This document shows, piece after piece, positions 1 to 10,186 of a stretch of DNA of 64,000 nucleotides. The position numbers and the translations under genes were made by a program. The notes beneath the pieces were generated by a model. It made no database searches, was not told where the DNA came from, and was given only the letters and a program-made list of their open reading frames with translations. Every line of letters begins with the position of its first letter. The first letter of the stretch is position 1. Origin of the DNA: Adineta steineri (lineage: Eukaryota > Rotifera > Eurotatoria > Adinetida > Adinetidae); NCBI GenBank assembly GCA_905250115.1, contig CAJNOI010000008.1, positions 1,069,822 through 1,133,821 on the forward strand. The letters are read 5' to 3'.

Positions 1-1482
1 GGTGTTAATGCTAGTGGAACAAGTGAAACTCCTTTGGCTTCGAAACAACAACATATTCGACGACAACAATCAATAGATCAACAACGACGAAATCCAATGA
101 GAAGTAGTCGATTAATACCATCAAACGGAAACAAATATGTAACATCGACATCATCAACAGCAGCTCCTATTGTTGCGTCACCTTTTGTATCAGTTTCATC
201 TTTTATTCGTTCACCATCAATTATTCAAATTGGATCTCCTGCACAAATTGACCCTGCAACAAAAAGTGAGTTAAACATAACATTTTCAATAGTAATAGCA
301 AGTTTCTTTTTATAAATAAACTTATTAATACTCTAGATATTTATTCTTTTACTTTCATTAAAATGAAAAAGCATGTTCGTAAAGTGTGCTAGACAAAAAA
401 TAACATACCTTAAGAGAAGAGAAAAATTAAAAAAATAACGATATATTATTTTTTTTTGTATCTATTATTGTTGTTTTCTTTTTATAGCTGTTTATCGATC
501 AACTGATTGTGTATGGAATGAACATCAAAATAATGCAAATGCTTCTCATCAACATATACGTTCAAATAGTCCAATAAAAAATAAATTAGCAGCATTATCA
601 CAACGTTTAAGTAATGGAACATCACATGAAAATACAGCGGCTCCAACTGGTAGATCAATGCTTCAAATTCCATCACCCTTACAACAACAACATCCACGAG
701 ATGATATGAATAATGCAGATGTACTTTTAGCATCTCCAGCAAAACCTTATCATGCAATAAGACGTCGTCATACAAATAGTTTCTTAGATAAATCACCAGG
801 AGCAACTGATTATTCTACGTCTATGCGAAAAGAAACTGATCGTCCACAATATCTTCATCATGGTATTCGATCACGACAAGTTTCTTCCAAACAAAGAAAT
901 TATGTTAATTCTAAAACAACATATCATGAAATTAATGATAAAGATATGTATGCAAGTAGTATATTAGATGGAAGTAATCATCAAATAAATTCATATGCTA
1001 ATACACATCGTTTATATGATTCAACATTAGATTTAGCAACAAATAGAAAACCATTATCATCAAATAAATCCAAATCATTTCATGTTCCTGCTACGGGAGT
1101 AAATCAACAAGGTCATTATAATTCAACACAAGATTTTCATATTAATGATATAAATAATGATCGAATGGATTTTTCACATTTCGATGTACCACGTACAACA
1201 TCGAAAGAACAAATTGTACCACAAGTAAAATATCGTCGTACATCAGGTGGACAAACAGCAACAACAACAGCAACAGCAACAACAGCAGCATATAAATCAG
1301 GAGAACGACATGCATCAGCTCAAACCTATGAATCTCGTGATCCAAATATATCATATGCATATACAAATGTTAAAAAATATATTGAAGAAAATGAGTTAAT
1401 GTCACAAGAAAAAGAACAAGTTATAAGAAACTGGATTAATGATGTTGAAAAAAATCGGCAACATTTTCAAAAAATTGAGTGA
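1..1482 (+). CDS. 3' end of an unrecognised low-complexity protein (partial)
   Basis: Two exons are visible. The first (1-265) is open from the window edge and the second (488-1482) ends in TGA. The donor after 265 (GTGAGT) and the acceptor before 488 (TTTTATAG) are good and keep frame. About 420 codons are seen and the 5' part lies outside the window. The protein is rich in Ser, Thr, Asn and Gln, with a Gln run near 690 and an Ala/Thr-rich tract from CAA/GCA repeats at 1256-1290. The last roughly 40 residues are the only ordered-looking part: a charged, probably helical segment beginning YAYTNVKKYIEENELM and containing RNWINDVEKN. I do not recognise the family. It may be a scaffold or cytoskeletal protein, but that is only composition. 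It is head-to-tail with the channel gene 407 bases downstream. Confidence 0.7.
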
Positions 1483-1889
1483 ACATTATATTTTTATTTG
1501 TTTGTTTGTTTTTACTTAAAATCCGGTTTTATTATTTTTTGTTCGAGCCCATTGAGTCTTTCGTGTGACATTATTTCTCTTTTTCTACAAATATATATAT
1601 ACATACATATACATAAATAGAATATTTATAATTATTTTCGTTTTTTCTTAAATTCATTTGAACGAACAAAAGTCAATATAAGACGACACATCAAATATTC
1701 GTGTCTCTTCAATGTTTGCCCATTTTGAACATCAATTAATTTACTCTTTTTCGTTCATACATATGTGTCAATGTAGGTGTGGACAATGGCGTCTTTCACG
1801 TTTTTGTTCGATCCCTAAGTCAATATTAATCATTCGCATATGTCGCGCCTCCATACCGATTACAATTCAATAACAAAAGTCATTCAACA
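1483..1889. other. Intergenic spacer between partial gene and channel gene
   Basis: AT-rich spacer presumably holding the 3' UTR of the upstream gene and the promoter and 5' UTR of the channel gene. A short TTTG repeat lies at 1496-1510 and a TATATA/ACAT run at 1592-1612. No ORF of note. Confidence 0.5.
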
Positions 1890-3342
1890 ATGATTCAACT
1901 AAATATATTCATGATGATTATGATTATATCTATTCAAGCTGACATTGATCTAACTGGAACAACGATTGATCCTAAACATGAATTACTTACGGAAGTTGTT
2001 GGAAGGTATTTTATCAATATAATAGATTTAAGATTTATAAGAATTTTACTTTAGATATCGATTAGCTGCTCGACAATTTCGTGATAATCAATTAATATTA
2101 CCATTTGATATTCAATTTTCAATTCAAGATATAATTAAAATTGATAGTTCAATAAATGAATATCATTTTCGAGCAATGATACAACTTGATTATCAATTTG
2201 ATCTTCTTCATTGGAATTCTAATGATACACATAATCGTTATTATGATATTGATGAAATTATATTAACTAAAACAATTCTACAATCTCTTTGGTTACCTGA
2301 TATTCATTTATTTGATAATGATACAGTATCATTTGATATTGAACATGAATCAGCTAAAGTCCATCGTAATGGTCTTGTTCAATGGATACGTCGTGGTTTA
2401 TTTATAGTAACATCACCCATTGATTTAACATATTATCCATTTGATCGTCAATATCTACGTATAAATATGTATAATCAAGAACAAAAATTAAAATTACAAT
2501 ATCAAGAACATAATATTTCGAAAATCAATACTCATTTACCACGTTCATTCAATTTATGGAAAATTTTATTTAATGATATAGAAAAACATTCCACTGAAAA
2601 TCTAACACTCATATATCAAGAAAATAATCAAACAATAAAACCAATTCTTTCACGTGGTTGGTTTATTCAAACACTTGGTATAAAACCAAAAACTCTAAAT
2701 GGAAACTTAGATCATTTAAATATCTATATATTAATTCAACGTCGTCGTGAATCACATATTTATACAACAATTTTGCCAACATTATTTTTTTCTGTGTTTA
2801 TATTTATTTTCTATTTTTCATCTATTGAATCTTATCAACGTTTAATTATTGGTTTATTACATATTTTAGCAACATTAATGTTTATTATATATCTTGATAA
2901 AAAAATTTCAACTGAACAATTATCACATACACCATTAATAATACGATATTTATCATTAATATTTTTAATTGAAATTTTATCATTATTTTTTGATCATATT
3001 ATACATTCGATTTATTATGGTGGAATACATTTTATATCAAATTGGTTACGTAAAAAAGAAAATAATGATGCACAACCAGCACGTCTATCACGTGTGAAAT
3101 TAATAACACATGGTTTACATTCAAATGGTATTGATAATAAAGGAGGAACAGATTTGTTAATTAAACAATTAATTGAACGTGAAGAATCATTAAAATTTGA
3201 AGATTATCAACGATATCAATGGCATAAACAAGCACGTATTAGTGAATGTTTATGTTGTTGGTTTTTTATCATAATTATCATTGCTTCTTTCATCGGAATT
3301 ATTTTTATTCTACCAACATTTAGTGTATCAAAAATGACTTAG
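1890..3342 (+). CDS. Pentameric ligand-gated ion channel subunit lacking the Cys-loop cysteines
   Basis: Exons 1890-2005 and 2055-3342 join in frame to 467 residues, the usual length of the Cys-loop receptor family. A hydrophobic signal peptide (residues 1-17) precedes a beta-rich ligand-binding domain with the family WLPD motif (residues 119-122) and the YPFD motif of the Cys-loop. Both loop cysteines are missing: Ser159 and Leu173 stand at the C-x13-C positions. Four membrane segments follow at about 275-293 (with the M1 Pro), 298-319, 332-354 and 435-460. A Glu precedes M2 at the -1' position and a Leu falls near 9', as in cation-selective members, so a cation channel is my inference. No vicinal Cys pair of an acetylcholine-type alpha subunit is seen. 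The ligand is unknown. The start ATG is followed directly by the signal peptide. It converges on the caspase gene with a 111-base gap. Confidence 0.88.
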
Positions 3343-3453
3343 ATGAATTTTATTTATATATATATATTCACAACAGAAGAAGAAGAAAAAGGAAGATTTC
3401 GAATAAATTTTAGTTGAATTTTTAGTGTATCTGACATAATTAATATACAAAAA

Positions 3454-5112
3454 TTATTTGAATTTCGAAAATAATTTAAGATCTTTTGTTAATGTTGAAA
3501 CAAAAACAGGAATTTGTTGACGTTGATTCATATAAGGATCCGAACAATTTGAATGATAATCCATTGCAACACGGCGATTAACTTTAGTTAAAATTCTTAA
3601 AAAATCCCATTCATGACTATGTTTATTTAACATATCGCATAGTGCTTGAATAAACCATGAACCTTTCATTGAATTACGCCATGCATAATAACCTAGAAAA
3701 ATGAAATATTAATATTTTTTAATAGGAATTCCAACAAAATATTACCGGGTATAGTTGAATAAACTAATAAAAAATCAGCTTCAGCGGGTATATGTGATGT
3801 AATACCAAGCATTTCATTATTATCTTTTTGGGGTAACTTTTGATGAGATGTCATAACTTTTTGACCACGACATGCCTATAAATGAAAAAAGTATTATATT
3901 CCTACGTAGATATAAATATGTCTTTACTAACTTGAAAAATAAAAAGTTTTGGTTTTCCAAGAAGTGTATTAGCTGATCGTTTAAATGGTTCGGTTAAAGC
4001 ACTTATATTAAGTGGTTGGTCGAAACCATAGACAATATCTCGTTCATCTCCATGTGATAATAAAACAAATATAAAAGCATCACATTCTGAATGATCTGCT
4101 TTGGCTTCTAAACAATATCTTGAGATATAGAATTTGAATTTCAAAACTTGTTTTTTCCATACCTTGTTCAACAATTGTTAATATTTGTAATGCTGTTCGA
4201 TTATGATATACTTTTGTATCAAAACCAAGATCAGAAAGAGTCATATCTAATCGGCTAGCATCCATATTTGTTCCATCACGTGTATTTAATCCTAAATATG
4301 ATTCATTTCATTTATAATGATAAAAAATATTAGATTATCTTCAAGTTCATCTACGCTAATGAATATCGAAAATATATAATACATAACAATTGATATTCGT
4401 CATGGAACTAATTATCTTCGTACGGATGAGTATTGACAATCGTGTTCAACAAACGTATCACCAGACATGTTTTTTATCATTCTTAGATAAATGCTATTGA
4501 GAAAACTAATTAATTAGTCAGCAGGTAATTTAAATATTTTGAAATATAAAGATATTATAATTAAATTAGTTTTGTCTACCAAAGACCGAAACGAAATGTT
4601 TATTCGGGTTCGATTCGATTCGACTGTTACAAGTTAATGTACTTTTTTCCAACAGACTCCTATCTATCGATTTCTACCATACAGAATCATTATTTAATAT
4701 TTTATCTATCCACATAAACTCTGCCTTTATTAATCTATGACGGAGCATGTGTCAATTATTCGTCTGACCTTATATTATTTAATGAATGAAACGAATATTG
4801 ACGCCTTCATTCGTAATCGATTCGATTCGAATTATTCGCTTAGTTCTCGACCTCTATTGTCTATTCGATATTAAAATATGAATTCTAACCTGTATTTGGA
4901 TGAAAATCTCTATTATTGATAATAATAGCTGTACCACGTTTGACATGTCCCATAAAATATTCATCAATATCTGTAAAACCAATTTTTTCCGCTTGTAAAA
5001 TACTAAAAAAACATGAATTTCTTTATATTTAACAAAATAAAACATTCTCATACTTCATTCGAGGATAAATTCCATCGAGTATATCATCATTCTGATCTGG
5101 CTTATCTGCCAT
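3454..5112 (-). CDS. Caspase with almost no prodomain (executioner-like)
   Basis: Six exons (5054-5112, 4890-5002, 4163-4291, 3932-4107, 3746-3875, 3454-3692) join in frame to 281 residues. The p20 part has RGTAIIINN near its start, the catalytic His119 in LSHGDE and the catalytic Cys161 in QACRG, which spans the 3932/3875 junction. The p10 part carries YSTIPGYYAWRNS and GSWFIQALC, typical of caspase-3/7-like enzymes that cleave after Asp in apoptosis. Only about 35 residues precede the caspase fold, with no CARD or death-effector domain, so an executioner role is inferred. The start is the ATG at 5110-5112 (MADKPDQND). The linker between subunits has Asp residues that could be maturation sites. 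Most introns are about 50-70 bases, but the third coding gap (4292-4889) is 598 bases and is rich in GATTCGATTCGA-like repeats. Confidence 0.92.
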
Positions 5113-5214
5113 TAGAAAAGAAAACGAAATCTAAAAAAAAATGCAACATGCATGACTATCTGATATTTATTATGGAAAAAAAATTCATTGTTATATAGGG
5201 GTTTTTTTCGTTGA

Positions 5215-7548
5215 TTATGATTGACTTATAACTATTTCAAATTGTCTTAATAATAATTGTTTATATGCTAAATATTTTCTTTTAATCATATGTATATGTT
5301 CAATTTCTTCATAAGAAAATTTATCAATAAATGCTCGTAACATAACATCAGGTAATACAAGATAATTTGATACTTCTAATGGAACAGTTTTAGATTTTCC
5401 ATGTTCCATTAAATAAAATAATATATCATTTTCAAATGGACCAGCTAATATACGTAATATAAGTGGATAATCATCATCACTCATTTCAATACAATTACCA
5501 TTACGTTGTTCAACTTTATATAATGTAAATAAATTCGAATTTAATTCTTCAATAAAATGTTTAGAAAATAAAAGTGATATTGTTTCATGAACTGTTGTTT
5601 CACTATCGATATACACTGTTGTCATACTGTCTTTAGCTGGAATAAATGAACGAGCCTAGATGAAAAACAAAAATGTTTGATTTTTAAATATCGAAAAAAA
5701 AAGTATTTACTTCATCATCGTCATTTGATGATTGAAGAAATGTTGGTAATGCCATACGTAATGGTTTACGTTGATTAGATGAAACACGAATTGTTTGAAC
5801 ACGTCGTAGATTTCCTATCTGATTTGGATCATTATCATCGGATAAAGATAATTTTGTTAGAATAGTATCATCATAACATAAACGTTTAGAGACGGAATCA
5901 AAATTCTAAAATATAAATTATGGAATCAACAAATTCTAATTAGGAGTTTAAAAAAATTCATATTTTTGAAGTAGTAATTAAATTCTGATAGAAAACCAAT
6001 CAATATTATAGTTGTGATTAGGCATGTAACCGAACCCGAACTTAGTTCGAGTTCGGACAGTGTTTTATCTAGGTTTTTCTTTCCGAGAGTGCGATAGCGA
6101 TTTCCGGGAGAGCGAAAATCTAATTTCTGGAAGGAAAATACACAGTATAAGCACAAAAATTGCAATTTTCAGGAGGGCAAAATCGATCTCTGGGAGGGCG
6201 CTGCCACCCTTGCCATCCCTCTAGATAAATCACTGAGTTCGGGGCGGTTTGGACCGAACTCTAACGAATTAAGCATCTAAATGATTTTTCTGATATATAT
6301 ATGGAGACATATTAAGAGAAATTATGCTTCCACACATGTCAGAAAAATCATTTCGATGCTTAAATTGTTAGAGTTCGGTCCAAACCACCCGAACGTTCGG
6401 GTTCGCTACATGTCTAGTTGTGATTAATTCGAACTAGTAGACGATTGCTAATGTTTTCTCGTACTTCATGCAAAACTGTTTCTATGTGTAGAAAGTATTT
6501 ATAGCTAATAATAGATTCTATAATTATTTCAATGTTGAATAGAGATACTCATAGAAATTGCAATTATAAGAAGAATAAAAGAATTGTTAGTCATCAATTA
6601 TTATCCTATTTATATATTTTTGAGTTTGTAATCTACGATATTATTGAATTTTTGATTTACTTTTGATAATTGTTGATCATTACCATTCTCATTATTCATT
6701 TTATCTTCATTCATATCATAAATACCCAATGATTTCGGATATAAACCTATTCAACAGAATAATTTTAAGAAATGAAAAACAAAAATATATATATAATTAC
6801 CGAGTGGTATCGATTGACCAGATTTAAGTTTAATCGGTGTATTAATATTCCAATAAATACGAAGCATACCGGATATACGTATTTTACCATCAGTCTAATA
6901 AAAAAACGAAATTAATATCGATATGATAATTAATAAGAATAATATACCTGAGTGACAGTTAAATGCGATGTCTTTTTTTCATTGTATTCATTATATAAAT
7001 ATACTCGTTCAATAAATGATCTATTTCAATTATAATAAATAATGAAAAGTAGTATGATATAAGAAAAATACTTACTTTATTGATCCATAACGAGCAGCTG
7101 AATCTATAGACGACTCACTATTAATTAGTATTTCATCATTTTTAGAAGAATTATCGATTGTATCTATGGAAGAAGTTTCTAATTTTGATTTATTTACATC
7201 ATTATAACAATTGATACAAAAAATATTATCATTCTCCTAAATATTAAAAAATATAGAAAATTAAATCTATTCTTTTCATAGAACAAACCTGCTCAAAAGC
7301 TCCTTCACCAATTGATTTATGACATACAACACAAACGGTGCAACCGCTATGTAAAACTTTGCCTCCTAATACTCGTCGTTCGTCTAAAAATTGAAATAGA
7401 ATTCTTCCGTGTTAAATATTTTCTACATACCATAGGGTATCGGTTGCAAACAAATTGGACATTGAGACATTCTATGCCAACGAACGATATTATTAGCGTT
7501 GTCAATAATATGTAAATCATTAAGTGAAATAGTCGTTGGGCATTGCAT
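5215..7548 (-). CDS. RASSF: RASSF family protein with LIM, Ras-association and SARAH domains
   Basis: Eight exons (7431-7548, 7289-7383, 7076-7236, 6948-7020, 6801-6894, 6661-6746, 5711-5905, 5215-5655) join in frame to 420 residues. Residues 30-81 form one LIM zinc finger with ligands C30, C33, H51, C54, C57, C60, C78 and C81. The C-terminal 146 residues hold the Ras-association fold (about 283-375) and a helical SARAH domain at the end (LPDVMLRAFIDKF onward), which pairs with Hippo/MST-type kinases. Drosophila RASSF has the same LIM-RA-SARAH order, whereas vertebrate RASSF1/5 carry a C1 domain instead. The role is inferred as a Ras/Rap-regulated scaffold of Hippo signalling. The start is the ATG at 7546-7548, just inside an exon. 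The intron 5906-6660 is enlarged by a foldback element. It sits head-to-tail behind the caspase, 102 bases apart. Confidence 0.9.
6021..6414. mobile_element. Foldback/MITE-like element inside a RASSF intron
   Basis: A 394-base insertion with terminal inverted repeats: the left end GGCATGTAACCGAACCCGAA (6021-6040) matches the reverse complement of the right end (6394-6414, GACATGTAGCGAACCCGAAC) with few changes. Inside, arms 6237-6293 and 6339-6394 are a near-perfect inverted repeat of about 56 bases around a 45-base loop. A 12-base direct repeat TAGTTGTGATTA flanks it (6009-6020 and 6415-6426), which looks like a target-site duplication. It has no coding capacity. Long hairpin arms, short TIRs and lack of a transposase fit a non-autonomous DNA transposon. 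The superfamily is not clear from the ends. Confidence 0.8.
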
Positions 7549-7799
7549 AGATAAAAACTCAAACCTGAAAGTAGCATAAACATAAAAAAGAAGAAGAATA
7601 TGTAATTTTGTGTAGCAAAAGCTACATGTCCAGGAAGAACAAGAAAAACAGGTTAGATTTTTTATTATAATTATTATCAAACAAAAAAAATGAAGAATAA
7701 CAAGTTGATTTCCTGAGAAGTAAACTTCATATATAATTTAATCGAATATACAATAACAAAAAAAAAAGAAGAAGAAAAGAAAATTTTCCGATAAATCAA
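7549..7799. other. Spacer between Storkhead-box and RASSF genes
   Basis: A 251-base AT-rich gap on the minus strand between the Storkhead-box stop and the RASSF start. It must hold the 3' end of the former and the promoter or 5' UTR of the latter. A good acceptor (CTACTTTCAG on the minus strand, near 7566) suggests that the RASSF start exon follows a 5' UTR intron. Confidence 0.45.
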
Positions 7800-10186
7800 T
7801 TAAGTTTTTCCACTTATACCTGAATCAGGTGAACCATAACGAATTGCAATAAGTTTTTCATGAGTTGATAGTTTTTTTAAAGATGTATTTGTATCACTTT
7901 TTCGACTTATTATTGTAGTATTTAATAAATCATTATTATTCGTACTATAAACAATTAAATTGATTTCATCAGGTTCAGTTGATGGTTGAGAAACAGGACT
8001 TGTATGATGTTGAATATTATCTGTATTGATTGGAGAAGAATTTTCACGTTCATTTACTTGTACTATTGTTGTGGCTGTTGTTGTTGCTTCACATAAACGT
8101 CGATCAAAATCTGATGCATGAAGTAATGGTTTACGATTTCGTGGCCGATTTGCTGCTGTTGATGTTGAACGTGGAGAAAAATGTGCTTCTGTTTCTACAT
8201 CTTCATCTTCTTCATCATCATCTTCGATTTCTTCGCTTGATGATGAACCTGGATGATTATCAGTTGTATGTAACCATTCATGTTGTTGTTGGGAATTTGT
8301 TGGTCGATTATTTGTTCGTTTTGTTAAGGATCTTGATCGACGACGACGAGCTCGACAACGTGAACTAACTTTTGATGTATTTAAACGACGATGTTGAGGT
8401 TGAATTTGTTGCTGCTGCTGTTGTTGTTGTTGCTGAAATTGACGAACTGGTGCTACACTAAATGGCATATCATGTGCAACTGATTCATCATCATCATCAA
8501 TTATTGATAATTGTTCATCAAAACTAAATGAACGTGGTCGAGGACGACGCATTTGTATGGATGACGATGGAGTTGGAAGAATTTGTTGTGGTTGCTGCTG
8601 TTGTTGTTGTTGTTGTGGATGATGATGATGTTGATGATGTTGACGAGTATCTGTTGACTGTGTACGTAGTGATGCACGACGCATTGTATGAGGATGTGAA
8701 CGTGATGATGCACGAAATTGTGTATTTGGTTCAATCATACCATAATCAGTAACAACACGTGGATTTTCATAATGAGGATTAGAATTAGGAGACGAGAGTA
8801 ATTGAGCATTGAAAGCAAATGGTGGTGCATGATTCTGATCACGACGGCGAAAACCGTGTATTAAACGTGAAAATATAGATTTAGGTTCATCTAGATTAGA
8901 AAAACAACGAATATTTCGACAAAATTTTTAATTAACAAATTTTACTTGAATAAAGTTTGTGATCTTTTGTTATAAATTGTGTTTTAACTTGTTTGGCTTG
9001 TTCACAAGGTAATGTTATATAACCACCATCTAAATAAATATTCCTTATATAAAACTAATTCTTTTAAAACGAATGTCTTACTTTTAAGAAGTAAAATTTT
9101 ATCTTGAATTAATGTACCAATTGTACTATAAAGTATATCATCAGTTGGTAATGGAAATTCCGGATATTGCAATTTTAATGTTGTCTTAATTTCATCCATC
9201 GATGCACCATAACCATTACTACGTCGATTAATATCATTAATTATCAAACATAATACATTAGGTAATGATATAAGTGGATCACGTTCTTGTTTTTTCACAT
9301 GAATATTACTCAATTCAACTAGAAAGACAAAAATAAGAGGATTAAGCGCATTATTCATATTTAATTATCATTCCAATAGAAATTTTCCATTAGTCATTCT
9401 ATCGATTGTTTTTCATGATCAAACAAATGTAAGATATTTTGAGTAAACTCAATATCGTTTTGTTCTTAATTTTTAGATAGGAATGATTGTCGAAAAACGT
9501 AATAGTTATATATCAAAATCAATCTTAAGTATTCTTCAAACAACGAATGTTCTTTCAAAACCTGAATTACCCATCGTTCAATATTTTATCTCTTCATCGA
9601 TATTAATTCTTTTTAGTATAATTAGTATATGGGCTATATTATTTTATTTTATATTAGGTGTTTGCTATTATTTTAATTCAGGAATACTTATACAAGATTT
9701 AAATTTTAATCGATTACGTAATCAAAATGATATTAAATTATTTACACAAGAAATCTACAGACAATATTCACAATTATCATTTCACTGTTTTTTTTCTGTT
9801 TGTAGTTATATAATACTTCTTCTTATCTGTCTTTTTTTGTTATACGATCGAAAAACGAAAGAAAAACTCTTACCAAGGTCTGAAATAATAAAACCATATG
9901 GTGCTTGTAATAAACGTTGACAATAAATACGTTTTAATATATTTAAAGATTTTTTTGAACCTTTTATTAAAAGACCATTACTACCAAGTGAACCACCAAA
10001 TTGAATTTTCTCAAGAGTATGATAGACTTCTTGATACCAAACATGTGCTTCACGATTTATTGTAATAAATGAAGAATAAACATTACGAATATTTAATAAA
10101 TTTGTATTAACTAATGGAGATGATTGTGTAGGATCAATATTAAGTAAAAGAAGTAAATAATTTTGAGATATTAGTTTATCAAACAT
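7800..10186 (-). CDS. STOX: Storkhead-box (STOX/knockout-type) winged-helix protein
   Basis: Exons 9874-10186, 9082-9318, 8946-9029 and 7800-8890 join in frame to 574 residues. The N-terminal part resembles the STOX lead-in region (a conserved W near HVWYQEVY and the segment QAPYGFIISDL). Residues about 115-205 carry the winged-helix core, with SLPNVLCLIINDIN, then PTDDILYSTIGTLI and the wing GGYITLPCEQ, which match the PSxDILYTxLGTLI signature of STOX proteins. The C-terminal 360 residues are low complexity, with His and Gln runs, Arg/Ser-rich stretches, an acidic run, and the end SPDSGISGKT. The predicted role is a DNA-binding transcription regulator. The start is taken as the ATG at 10184-10186. 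An upstream non-ATG extension is open to 10257, where a good acceptor (TTTCTCATATCAG) suggests a further 5' exon is possible. An intron (9319-9873) hosts an ORF on the other strand. Confidence 0.85.
9483..9920 (+). CDS. Small two-span membrane protein nested antisense in a Storkhead-box intron
   Basis: A single-exon ORF of 145 residues begins at the ATG 9483, just after TTTTTAG, which could be a 5' UTR splice acceptor. It has two strongly hydrophobic spans, about residues 33-63 and 98-120, the second followed by a basic tail (DRKTKEKLLPR). It lies almost entirely within the minus-strand intron 9319-9873 and runs 47 bases into the preceding Storkhead-box exon, stopping at 9918-9920. Possible poly(A) signals AATAAA lie at 9909-9914 and 9922-9927. 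Codon choice resembles that of nearby real genes, which makes a chance ORF less likely. I do not recognise the family. The last 15 residues are dictated by antisense coding sequence, so the true end may differ. Confidence 0.5.
   Translation: MIVEKRNSYISKSILSILQTTNVLSKPELPIVQYFISSSILILFSIISIWAILFYFILGVCYYFNSGILIQDLNFNRLRNQNDIKLFTQEIYRQYSQLSFHCFFSVCSYIILLLICLFLLYDRKTKEKLLPRSEIIKPYGACNKR

Noticed and set aside
482..805. Minus-strand 107-codon ORF
   Set aside because: It is the antisense shadow of the plus-strand coding exon 488-1482, made of His/Tyr/Leu-rich complement codons.
4292..4889. GATTCGATTCGA repeats in the caspase intron as a possible transposon
   Set aside because: No terminal inverted repeats or flanking duplication could be defined.
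5926..6165. Minus-strand 79-codon ORF
   Set aside because: It lies across the border of the foldback element in a RASSF intron and has no coding features.
8030..8368. Plus-strand 112-codon ORF
   Set aside because: Antisense of the repetitive Gln/His/Ser-coding exon of the Storkhead-box gene; the Leu/Val/His composition is the expected mirror.
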